From assembly GCF_000499845.2 (NCBI RefSeq), contig NC_023756.2, forward strand, positions 45,895,947-45,959,946: a stretch of DNA of 64,000 bases, in the 5' to 3' direction. The position numbers and the translations under genes were made by a program. The notes under the pieces were generated by a model. It was not told where the DNA came from and did not search any database. It worked only from the letters and a program-made list of their open reading frames with translations. Position 1 is the stretch's first letter. Every line of letters begins with the position of its first letter. Source of the DNA: Phaseolus vulgaris (Eukaryota > Streptophyta > Magnoliopsida > Fabales > Fabaceae). Of this stretch, positions 14,331 through 24,702 are shown one piece after another.

Positions 14331-16419
14331 CAGCAATACTCTTGGTATTATTTTTTCTTTAAGAGTAAATAGCAAAGCCAACTCTTATATGTAAACTAAT
14401 ACAATAGATCAATGAAAAGAGATAATTTTCTCTCATATTATATTAGGATTCATCAACAAAAGCAGAAGATAAGGTATAAAATTCTTAGAGTTTCTTTGTT
14501 ATCTAGATATATAATAAAAAAGTAGCTATTAACAAAAAAAATACTAGTTTAATTTGCATTTCATAGCCAAATAGATTAAAGATAATGTAACTTATAAAAT
14601 AATGATGAAGGAGATTTAAAAAGATAATAGATCTATTACCTATAATAATTATAATTTTCCATGTCTCCAAATTGTTATCTGCGTTACCTGCACTTGGAGT
14701 ACCCGCACATCCAACAATATGTATTGGTAACAAAAAGAGTTCTTAAAATGTTGTAACATTAGTCGTTTTAGAAGATTATATGAGAAGAAAAGATCATATT
14801 TTACAACAATCACTTCACGATAAAAGAAAGATAAATATTATATTCATGATCACAACTAATCATTAATCTTGTAAGGAATTTCAGAATTTTCAAAAAAATT
14901 AATTAAATTGAATATAAACTCATCTCATCTCCAATTGTTTCGTAATATTGATAATATTTTTTAGTTGAATTTGATTGATTTTATTCTTCTATTCAAATTT
15001 CTCAAGATTAAGAAACACATTTAAGGTAGACTAAGAAATGTGTAACACCAACAATAAATTAAGTTAGATGACGTAAATTAAAAAACAAATGATATAAATT
15101 TGAAAATACGAAGAATTTTAAGTTCTTAATTTTTTTGAATAAAATTTAAAATTTTATAATTTTAAATAATTAAACTACTAGTCTGAAATTCTATGATTTC
15201 TATTCTCTTGAAAATTTATTAATCAAAAGAACATATCCAAAGATAAAAAAAAAAAAAAAAAAACCTCTAACCTTAAGAAATACTTTGAGAGCTCTAATTG
15301 TCTAAATTGAAAGAATGAATGATAAAATATACCTGAACGATCAAAATGTCCATCAGGATATCGAAACATTGATTCAGGTGCCGGTGCTGGTGCTGTTGCC
15401 GGTGATAATGAAATTGATCGGAATCGTCGTGCACGTGGCCGTGATGATGGCGGCGGTGCCTTTAAATTTGGTGGCGACACCGGCGACGCTGATGACTGTG
15501 ATGTTGCGTCGATAATACAACTTCCACCATCACTGCAAGCTATTAAGCAGTTTTTCGTTCAAAATTATTAATACACGCTCATGTGATTTACTTCTACTGA
15601 AGATATATATATATATAATAATTGAGTTCGTAGTTTAAATGTTTAAAGATAATTTTGAGAATTTTTTTTATTTTTAAAGTGTTAATACTTCCATACAAAC
15701 GTTAACAAAGATTCATACATAAAGATATTGTTAAATATTAATATTCATATAATGCACTTTTGACAAAATATATAACACAATGAATATGAAAGGACGAATA
15801 CTTACCTCGGGTAATATTGCTAACAGTTTTATTTTCTGACACGTCATCAAGTTTCCGTGCCACGTAAGCAGAATGATCACTATCCACGCTGCTTCTGCTG
15901 CAATCTGTTTACAATTTTTTCATCGACACTCATTTTCATAATTAAATTTAAACATTCACTATTAAGAGTAAAATTTAAAAGACTTATAACTTTTTTTACC
16001 GAGTCCCATATTATTTTTTATATTAAATATTTTCTATACGTTTCAATTTCAATTTCATTTTACATTTTATTATTTAAAGAACAAAGCATATAACTATTTT
16101 AAGAAATATTTGAAATATCCCACTCCTCAATCTTATGTATAGAAAATTTTATCAAACAATGAATCAACACTTTTTTTCAGTTGTTTGCATCAACTATGGT
16201 TTTGAGCTGCAAGCATTAGCATGAGTAATATGGTTATAATATAGGGTAGTTGAATGAAGGAAACAGAAAAACATATATTTCTTCTGATATATGTGATTGC
16301 ATAGATCTATACTTACCCAGAAGCATAGACGAAGTGTTGAAGTTCACATCACACTTAGTTGGAAGAACAAGTGTTGGAGTTACAGAGAACAGAAAGAAGA
16401 GAGTGAGAGTGCGGAACAT
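9909..16419 (-). CDS. LRK10-like receptor kinase copy A, short AP-rich ectodomain
   Basis: Exons E1 16317-16419, E3 15806-15904, E4 15333-15539, E5 14640-14678 and E6 9909-11002 join in phase 1 to give 513 aa. Residues 1-25 are a signal peptide; the ectodomain to about 149 has two Cys-Ser exon starts and a Pro/Ala-rich stalk. Then come a transmembrane stretch (about 150-167) and a Ser/Thr kinase domain: glycine loop GQGGFG 219-224, ATP-binding Lys 240, HFD 337-339, DFG 357-359 and APE 384-386. HFD instead of HRD makes it a non-RD kinase, as is usual for LRK10-like proteins, a family linked to defence and hormone signalling at the plasma membrane. Oddities: E2 of copies A' and B is deleted here without loss of frame, the transmembrane stretch carries a Lys-Glu pair, and an array of mini-exon copies sits before E6. 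The E4 acceptor could be a few bases different. No frame break is seen. Confidence 0.75.
10907..12350 (-). repeat. Tandem array of a ~200-bp unit carrying a 54-nt mini-exon
   Basis: Seven units carry a 54-nt segment: 10949-11002 (the start of exon E6), 11272-11325, 11470-11523, 11669-11722, 11868-11921, 12073-12126 and 12280-12333. Spacing is 198-207 nt, except 323 nt before the first, where a truncated unit without the segment lies (about 11111-11230). On the minus strand every segment follows an AG acceptor and a pyrimidine-rich tract, is stop-free in the kinase frame, is phase 1-1, and ends at GTAAGT. It encodes a hydrophobic stretch followed by RKSSS-like juxtamembrane sequence, most cleanly in the outermost unit (GVVSAVIGGLFIILCCF). 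The array lies in the intron between E5 and E6 of copy A. Confidence 0.9.
12456..14456 (+). mobile_element. Internally deleted Ty1/copia element
   Basis: LTR-like ends lie at about 12456-12690 and 14190-14456. A primer-binding-like site, TGGTACTAGAGC, follows the left one at about 12691 (compare TGGTATCAGAGC for initiator tRNA-Met). Inside are gag-like remains (12.70-13.10 kb) and two tandem copies of a gag-pre-integrase stretch (about 13220-13510 and 13525-13880; motif LCVMQDHTSRMLIGEGE). The RNase H tail follows directly. Integrase and most of the reverse transcriptase are missing. It lies antisense in the E5-E6 intron of copy A, like the relative at 1-1655. Confidence 0.7.
14290..14328. 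repeat. 39-bp T homopolymer
   Basis: An uninterrupted T run inside the right LTR of the copia remnant, absent from the related LTR at 1390-1655. Confidence 0.95.
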
Positions 16420-16627
16420 CTTTAGTTTCAATTCATCTGCATACATCGGAAACAGCTAAGTGTCTCTCTTACGTTTTAATGGGAGATTTAATGGTAGATC
16501 CAATAAAGTCTTTAATGATGAAGTTGAAAGATACCAGAAATTTAAGAAGTCAAGAAGGGATCAAACTCTAGATATTTTCCCCAACCAAGTCAAGTCAACA
16601 ATCATTTCCAAATGATCAAATTAGAAG

Positions 16628-16732
16628 CTACCCTGAATTTTCTCTCAATAATTTTATTTTATTTTTATCAGCAAAGAAGGTACCCTGAATTTTCTCTCAA
16701 TAATTTTATTTTATTTTTATCAGCAAAGAAGT
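16628..16732. repeat. Two tandem copies of a ~53-bp unit
   Basis: The stretch starting TACCCTGAATTTTCTCTC and ending CAGCAAAGAAG occurs twice in direct succession, almost identically, about 210 bp upstream of the start codon of copy A. Only one related CTACCCTGAATTTTCTC stretch occurs in the matching flank of copy A' (about 6612). Confidence 0.9.
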
Positions 16733-17979
16733 TTCCCTGAATTTGTTTTAAATAATAAATTTAAGATATTTGATCAAAATATATTAATTATTATTTTTAT
16801 AAAGAAGCATAAATACTTAAACTAATTAACAGTGGTAAAAATATGTTTATAAATTTAATTAGCATGTACAATATAAATTAAAAAAGTAAAAATATAATTT
16901 ATATAATTAAATATATATAAACATAAATATAAATAAATGTAAATATAAATAAAAAAATTACAAAACAAGTATTAATATATAGGAAATAAACATCAAACAT
17001 GTAAAAATAAATAAAAAAACCATATTAAAATTAATATAAACAATGTATAAACATAAATGGTAAATGTAAATAAATAAATTGTTGAAGTCTCAACAAATTT
17101 TAAGAAAAGTAAGTAATAATGATCAGTTATGTAAAAAAAGGATTATTCCTAAAAGATAAATAACTCGAATTTTATTATTTGGTATGTTAACTTTTGTTTC
17201 AAAAAACAATTTTGTTGTATTTTTTTGGAGTCATTTAACATACATATATTCTTTTATCTCGCTCCAAGTTTTGTTGATTTATTTTGTGCATTTTCTTTCA
17301 CTATTTTTGCATTTTACAAATTTGAGATGACCATGATGATTAATAAATTTAAAATTTCAGGTGGGTATGTAAGACACAAATGAAGGGGACAATATTGTAA
17401 GGTAGTGTAAACATAATTTAGTTCGTCTATAAAATTTAAATAAAAAATCATAATTAAAGAAGTAAAGTAAATATTACCAGATGACTCGATTCCCAACAAT
17501 TAAAGTTATTTCAAAATAATAGTACGGACCATCGAAAACCCTAAACCCTAATGGTATGACGATCTACAAACTACAAACTCTGACATAACACGTGGTCTTA
17601 ACTATCCTTCAAATACAGTTATAGAAAAAGAAGAGTTCCCCAAGTATGGGGAAAAATGTGGTGGTTTCATTTGAGACCATAAAAATATTGAAAGTTAGAC
17701 CATCCATTGGTTATGCATGGTTTTAAAAGGTCATATTATACATGACTTGATGTACGTCCCTCTATGGTCTTCTAAGATCTATTTGTGAGTAAGCTTTTGT
17801 TTAAACTAGATAGTGAATACACGGTTTACATTGATGAATTCTTTGAAAAGTATTGTATAAAGGTAAAAAAAAAACTAAAGTTGTTAACAGTAAAAAAAAT
17901 AAAGAATGATAAAATCAAATACATGATGTTCGAAACTCATGGATGCAAATAAGCTTTTTTTCTTTGTGTTCTACATTCT

Positions 17980-18154
17980 ACCAACTTGGTATCTAATTAG
18001 ATATCAATTTAGAAATTATTTATCAATAATAGAAACTAATTTAGATATCAATAATTGTTTTAGTCTCTAAAATAATATCTAATTTAATGAATATAGCAAC
18101 TAATTATTTTTTGTCTCAAAAATTGGTTTCAATTTAATGATTTTCTAGTAGTGA
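17980..18154. mobile_element. Half-arm of the palindromic miniature element, 3' of copy B
   Basis: Same right-arm portion as at 9708-9881, ending TTTTCTAGTAGTG, 159 bp beyond the stop codon of copy B. The shared truncation suggests it was present before copies A and B were duplicated. Confidence 0.65.
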
Positions 18155-20670
18155 TATTTGTTTATTTGCATTAAATGTAACATTAGTTTGATGATGCACA
18201 TAAAAGATCCATTAGCTTTACATATTCAAAAGTACCAAATAAATATGTTGAGAGGTTGGTTTTACAAAGTAACTTCAAACATTTGCCTAGAATCCAGATG
18301 TAGTAATTAAATTTAAGAGGAAGATTCTGTTGTCGATCTTGTAGGTGAAGAAAACATAGGTTTTGGTGGCATTTTAAAGAAATTGATGTTGCCTTCTAGC
18401 ATGTCCACTACTTTACTCATTGTAGGTCTATCATTTGGAAACGTTTGAATGCACCATAAACCTACTATAGTCATTCGCTTTGCAATCTCATTTTCTTCCG
18501 TGGTCATCTCTTCATCAGGTCTTAAATCCTTGTTCAACGCAAGCCTCTTGTGTATCAAATGTGGGAAGTATATCTCACTTGTATGACTAGCTTCAGCATT
18601 AATGTTCTTCCTTCCTCCTACCATTTCTAGCAACATCATCCCATAACTGTAGACATCAGACTTATGTGAAACGCCACCAAATTGTCTATTGCACATTTCT
18701 GGAGCTACATACCCCATTGTCCCTCTAGTATCCGCCATGGAAATAATGCTCTCTTTTCTAGGACAGAGCTTTGCTAACCCAAAATCTGATATCTTGGGAT
18801 AAAAGTTCTCATCCAACAGAATATTATGTGGTTTTATATCAAAATGTAAAATTCAAGTGTTGCATCCCTTATGTAAGTACTCCAACCCTCGAGCTGTTCC
18901 TATTGAGATTTGGTATAAATTCTCCCAACTCAATGATATAATGTTTTCTGCCTCTCTTTTATATATATACTTTTCAAGAGAACCATTAGCCATAAACTCA
19001 TAGATAAGAGCTTTCTTGCGACCTTCAAAGCAAAATCCAAGAAGTGACACAATATTAACATGAGAGGTTCTACTAATGCTAGCAACCTCATTGATAAATT
19101 CTTCTCCATTTCTTTTGGATGCATTCAATAATTTTACAGCCACAGGGATGCCTGAGGGTAATTGTCCTTTGTACACTTCACCAAAACCACCTTGACCAAG
19201 TTTAACTTTGAGGAAATTGGTCATTTTCTTGACTTCTGCAAATTTGTATCTTTTTTGTGACTCAGCTCCATGAATTTTTAAAAATGCTTCAATATCTTGG
19301 TCATTCTTTGTGGTCAAACCAAATTTCATCGATGGAGTGAATAACTTGTATCTAAAACAATAAATTATAATACATATAGTGAATACTCCCATTACCACAC
19401 CAACACTTGTAATGCCTGCACTAACAAGTATAGTAGGAGAGTTATGAGTTAATAAATAAGAGATATAATTTTATTTTGGAAAATTAATTTTATTAGTTTC
19501 ATATTCCTCCATGAATCTAACCCTAAATAAATGAGGCTTCTGTAAGATAAAACTCATTTTTAATGCCACTAATACTAAAAAACAATTAACTTTTGCACAT
19601 AAAATCATTTGTGCATCTTCATTCAATTTATTCAATTTTAACATACATGCATGATGTTGGTCTCTAAACTTATATAAATAGCAGTTTATTTGGTGTTCTA
19701 TTTTGAGCAATTTCATCTATTTGGTATTAATAAAAAATAAAATCTATTTTGAAATTGTACGTGGATAGTATTTGGGAAGGTAGACACAAAGAATTTTTTA
19801 AACAAGAGAAAGTTTATGGATGAAATATTACACATAGCCTAACTTAAAACCTGAACTTGGATGAAAAACAAAGCTTCTCCTATTAACTTTTCCTATTGTG
19901 ATTGGATTTTATGCTCTGTTATATGTTTGAAAATAACTAGGTAGTTAATATAGGTAGAGTGGCTCAATTTCTCTGCTACAACTAAATTTGCACTGTTGTG
20001 TTTTCGTAGGTTCTACTTGTGTTGGTTATTGTTGCTACTTGACCTATGTAGTTTATCTTAACTCTTTTTCAATATTAAATGGTTGAGAAAGGCTAATAAA
20101 TCTTGCATGAATTTTGCATTATTTGTTCTTTCTTCATACACTAAAGTGTTTATATTATTGCAAAGGATAACTTTCCCTATTTGAAAGAATTTTGAAGTTA
20201 TATAGAAATATCTATTCATGAAAAACTAGAACACGCAACCTTAGATTATGTATGTAATTATCCATTCATTGAAATGGATTATATAGATTTGTAGTATATA
20301 TAGCTTACAATAGTGAAACAGTACATATAAAGGACAATTGATATATTACCTATAATGACTTTGCTTTTCCAAAATAGGTGTTTTCCTGCAATAATCAAAT
20401 TATAACATAAGTGTAAATATAACTTCACCATATTTATTTTGTGAGATTGAGTTAATTAAAGTTTAATCCTAATTATTAAAAATTGATCATAGCAAGATTG
20501 ATGATATAAAATAGATTGATAAATATTACAGCATTTAAGTATAGGCAACATATTAATCAGTATGAGATATAAGAGGAAAGAATAAAAGACACATGAATCA
20601 TAATAAAAGTCACCTAATGTGGTTCTTTCTGTTGGTATTGATAATGGCGATATCGATAATGAAGGAGCAG

Positions 20671-20715
20671 GCAATGGAACTGGTGCTGGTGCTGGTGCTG
20701 GTGCTGGTGCTGGAC
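20671..20715 (-). repeat. GGTGCT hexamer repeat coding an Ala-Pro stalk
   Basis: A run of GGTGCT units on the plus strand. Read in the coding (minus) frame of exon E4 of copy B it gives alternating Ala-Pro, as in the extended stalk of an arabinogalactan-like or hydroxyproline-rich segment. Confidence 0.9.
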
Positions 20716-20924
20716 TTGCCGATGAATTTGCTCCTAGTGAGGAGTTTGTTTCTGATAGTATGATGATAATCAATGAAGATATATATAAACATATTAAATG
20801 GTGACGTATTAGAAGAAAAAAAAATAAACACTTGATTGAATTTTATTATAAAGTGTTTTTTTAGAAGTGGAGGGGGAAATTTTGTAAACATAAAAAAAAA
20901 AAATAGAAACCTAATACACAATCA

Positions 20925-21265
20925 TTAATTAGAAACCAATTTAAAAAAAAAATTATTAATTTTTATATTAACTAAATTAGATATTATTTTAGAAACTAGA
21001 AAAATTATTAATTTTTAAATTAGTTTCTATTATTGATAAATAGTTTTTAAATTGGTATCTAATTAGTTACCTTAGTTTTAGCTATCAATTATTTAGATAA
21101 TAAAATTAGTATCTAAAATCTTGGTATCTAACCTAAACCTTAAACCAATTTAGAAATCATTTATCAATTATAAAAAATAATTTAGATACCAATATTTTTT
21201 TAAGTCTCTAAAATAATTTATTTTTTTTAAAATTAGTTTTTATTTAATAATTTTCTTGTAATGAC
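20925..21265. mobile_element. Palindromic CACTA-like miniature element
   Basis: Both arms of the family are recognisable (ATTAGTTACC centre, AGAAACC and TTTTCTTGTA outer parts), in the E3-E4 intron of copy B. The left terminal repeat has decayed. Confidence 0.65.
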
Positions 21266-21881
21266 CAGATTACATTGGTATATGCCGTTCTAGTTCTATC
21301 CACTAAACTATCTTCCATAAAAGTAAAAAAAAAAAGGTAAAGTATTTAATATACATAAAAAGTAAGTATCAAATAAACGAAAACTAATAAATATATTAAT
21401 TTTTTATTTCATTATATTTTATTCTAGTTTAGTATATATGCTAATAAAATGAACACACATAAATAAATAAATATATATATAGAGAGAATTTAAGTGTAGC
21501 AGCTGTAATATGCAGCTTTGTTGGGTGTTGTTTGTAATGTTAGGAGTTGAATGTTTTGAAAGATTTTGTATAAGAATTAGAATATTTTTTAAATATTTTT
21601 ATTATTTATTCTTATCTTGTTGATAAAAAAAATAGAGAGAAAGAGAAAATTAAAAGTTAAAATTTATTAGAATGAAAAGAAGGAAGAAGCCATACCATTT
21701 CTGATTGATTCGTAAGGTGAGTCAGGAGGAGGATATTGAAAACCTATGCCACTTGTTTCATTCCTAAAGTTGGCAGATAACACACGATGAACATCATTCT
21801 CAGGTGTGTCCTTAGCAAATTCATCACTTCCCGGTGACTGTGTCATACTACTGCACTCTGTTTATGAGAAAAATTGTCACA

Positions 21882-22243
21882 CTACAAGAAAACAAGGATC
21901 TAGAGTGGACAAAAGCATACGCTTATGCAACAGGTCCTCCTGGTGATAAAGAAGCTTTAACCACTACACTAAATAAATTCTTTTGTCATAATATGATTTG
22001 TATTATACTTATTATTATTATTAATGTGGAGAACGTGAAACATGCATGGCCGCGGCCGACGCATATGCGTGGATCGCGGCCGATGCAAACTGATTTTTTT
22101 AAAAAAAAAAAATTAAATCCACAAGTGCGTTCGTTTTGCGTCTGCTATTTTGCGTGAGTTTTGCGCCATTTTAGCCGACGATATTAGCGTTTGTTGCTGG
22201 TCCACGCAAATATTTGGAAGCTAATAGCTTGTTTTCTTATAGT
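21882..22243. mobile_element. Short CACTA-like element with a GC-rich core
   Basis: Starts CACTACAAGAAAACAAG and ends CTTGTTTTCTTATAGT, an inverted pair typical of CACTA ends, about 360 bp long. It is not the palindromic family: the middle holds a GC-rich stretch with CCGCGGCCG and GCATATGCG palindromes (22048-22085), conspicuous in this AT-rich window. It lies in the E2-E3 intron of copy B, just upstream of E3. Confidence 0.65.
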
Positions 22244-22613
22244 ATCAGCAATAATAATAATAATGATTCATACCAATAGCAACTGGTAAAAGAAATATTC
22301 TTTTAATATAATTTAATATTTTGTAGTGGAATGTAGTTTTATTTTGCATGTACTTCTTACTATATATTTTTAAAAGTTAAAATAAATATGATATTTTCAA
22401 TTTATCCTCCAACATAAAGAATAAGTTTAATATGAGAAATTAATATTTTCGATGATGAATGATAGAGTAAGAGAATGATGCTATGTTAGGTCATTAAGAG
22501 ATTGACCCAAATAATCCAATAAATTAGACATGATCTAAACTTACATAATAGATTAGCATCACAACCAAATTACCTAAGATTTTAATACAATAAGTTTATG
22601 AATATTCTAGGTT

Positions 22614-22972
22614 CACTACAAGAAAATCATGAAATAGAAACCAATTTTAGACATAAAAAATAATTAGTTGTTACAGTGACTAAATTAAATACGACTAAAA
22701 AATTCTTTGGTTTCTAAATTAGTTTTTATATTGTTAAATATTTTTTAAATTGGTATCTAATTAGTTACCAAGGTTTTAACTACCAATTATTTAGTTTTTA
22801 ACTTTGGTAGCTAATTAGATACCAATTTAGAAAGTATTTAACAGCAATAAAAACTAATTTAGAAACAAAAGAATTTTAATTTCTAAAATAATCCCTAATT
22901 TAGTTATTATAGCAACTAATTATTTTTTGTCTCTAAAATTACTTTCTATTTCATGATTTTCTTATAGTGTTA
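22614..22972. mobile_element. Palindromic CACTA-like miniature element (best copy)
   Basis: Begins CACTACAAGAAAATCATG and ends CATGATTTTCTTATAGTG. The whole 359-bp body is an imperfect inverted repeat that would fold into one long hairpin, centred near 22790. It is non-coding and lies in the E2-E3 intron of copy B. Confidence 0.8.
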
Positions 22973-24310
22973 TACAACTTTCTCATTTCTACTTAAAATA
23001 AGATTTAATTTAGCATTTGAATTTTCAATTGTTGATCTCTTCTATATTAGTATAACTTCTCGACACTTACTTAAAATCTTCTCAAAAAGACTTTCAATAC
23101 AAGAGTCATTCATATAAATTGTACTTATATCTAAATTGGTCATCAAAATGAATTATTAACTTAAATACCACTATTAAAATTTTCAAAATATTCACTTTAA
23201 AAATTCAACAATAATATGACATGATATGTTTATCATACTGACATAATATTTATTACAAGAATAATATCGACATAATTATAATTAATAAATATATTTTTTA
23301 ACAAAAATTGTTGAGACATAAAAAAGAGAGTAAATTTATGAAAATACACTATACATAAATTTACAATTATCTAATAAACAATATTCATTCTATTGCGTAT
23401 GATATACTATACGTTTACAAGAAAAATTGGAATTGAATAAACTAAATTATAGCTCAACAATGAACATGTTATTTAATAAAAATTTGTGTCTAGTTTTTTT
23501 ATGTAATATTTTTTATATTTTTAAAAAAATTATGTACCAAAGGTCTCTTATTATTATAAAATGTTAGAAGAAACTTGATTCTATATGTTTTACAGTCATG
23601 ACAAAAATAATTTAGTATTCATCCAAAACTATGTTTAGAATTATATCTCATCATTTAACAAACCTTTTTTTACCCTATCCTTTAATTACTATTTAGGTTA
23701 ACCTTATTTTGATAATAATTTATATTTTTTATAAAATAAACTATATAATTTGAACAGCTAAAAGCTCATGTAGTAAAACTATCAGCACTCTTCAGTCTTA
23801 CAGGGACCAATTTTTACAAATACAAAACAACAAACATAAAAATGTGCATAATTAAAATTAAAATAAAAAAACAAATTACATACTTTTTATATCCTCGCAC
23901 CCCATGAAGAGATTATTCAGTTTAAGGTGGCCCCCATGATTGCCTTTATCCAGTGCTTTATTTTTTGTCCATAAGTGCTTTACACCTGCAGCAATAAACT
24001 TTTCAATAATCATTTTTAAAAAGACACTTTAATTCGTAAAAAATGAGTGAAATTTTAATTCCAAGTTTTTAAAAATATCTCATTTCATTTAAAATTTAAA
24101 ACAAATTATTTTATTCCTTATTAAATGAGTAAAATTTTGTTTTTTATTTATGTAAAATCTTTTTCTTACTTTATTCTTTCAAATTTAAAATTAATTATGG
24201 CTGGTGTTCTTAATATTTATTTCAAGAAAAATAAATAATATTCATTTTATAAATCTTAATAAAAAATTCAAACTCGACATATATATACTTGTGATCATTA
24301 ATTTATCTTT

Positions 24311-24314
<4 letters not shown>

Positions 24315-24377
<63 letters not shown>
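24315..24377. repeat. TA dinucleotide microsatellite
   Basis: About 31 TA units in the first intron of copy B. Confidence 0.97.
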
Positions 24378-24378
<1 letters not shown>

Positions 24379-24702
24379 CTTTTAGATTATGTTCACTGTG
24401 TTCTTCGCTTATGCATAAGATCCATTCCAGAATATGAATAACAACTAATCATGATACAGAAATCAATAGAATGAAAACTACACACACATCATTTTCTCTT
24501 CATCTTCTATTTCTTAGCAACCAAATAAGCTTTAAGAAGTGTAGAACATCTGATACATGTGATTGCATGCATGTGTATAATTAATTAGAAAGGAAAACGT
24601 ACCCTGAAACACAGACCAAGTGTTGCTGTTACTGCTACGAGCTGGAAGAATAAGTGTTGCAGTTAAAGAGAAGAGGAGGAGTAGATGGATGTGGAAAACC
24701 AT

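Larger units (their letters stand above)
16420..18312. other. Intergenic stretch between copies A and B
   Basis: Holds the 5' flank of copy A (similar to that of copy A' up to about 16660), a 53-bp tandem duplication, AT-rich filler, and a half miniature element at 17980-18154. A telobox-like AAACCCTAAACCCTAA lies at about 17537. No credible gene is seen. Confidence 0.6.
18313..24702 (-). pseudogene. LRK10-like receptor kinase copy B with premature TGA
   Basis: Six exons join in phase 1: E1 24603-24702 (signal peptide MVFHIHLLLLFSL...), E2 23884-23985 (ends FMGCEDIK), E3 21696-21857 (Cys-Ser start, PPPDSP), E4 20614-20751 (stalk with five Ala-Pro repeats), E5 20350-20385 and E6 18313-19415 (transmembrane and kinase). 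The full frame is 547 codons including the final stop. One in-frame TGA at 18853-18855 interrupts it after KGCNT and directly before ILHFD; copy D has CGA there, so a C-to-T change at a CpG is the likely cause. The product would be 366 aa: signal peptide, ectodomain, transmembrane segment and kinase N-lobe (GQGGFG 253-258, Lys 274), without catalytic loop, DFG or APE. Sequence beyond the TGA stays open and well conserved, so the stop is young. It is either a recent pseudogene or a truncated kinase-dead protein; a base-call error is also possible. Confidence 0.8.

Noticed and set aside
17560..17870. Possible copia gag-pre-integrase text (MYVPL-like)
   Set aside because: Only one weak short match; not enough to call an element.
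20610..20921. Gly/Ala-repeat frame on plus strand and Ser/Thr-repeat frame on minus strand
   Set aside because: Other-frame readings of the GGTGCT repeat; the Ala-Pro frame fits the splice phases of copy B.
24204..24437. 77-codon plus-strand frame
   Set aside because: Mostly a TA microsatellite translated as Tyr-Ile repeats.
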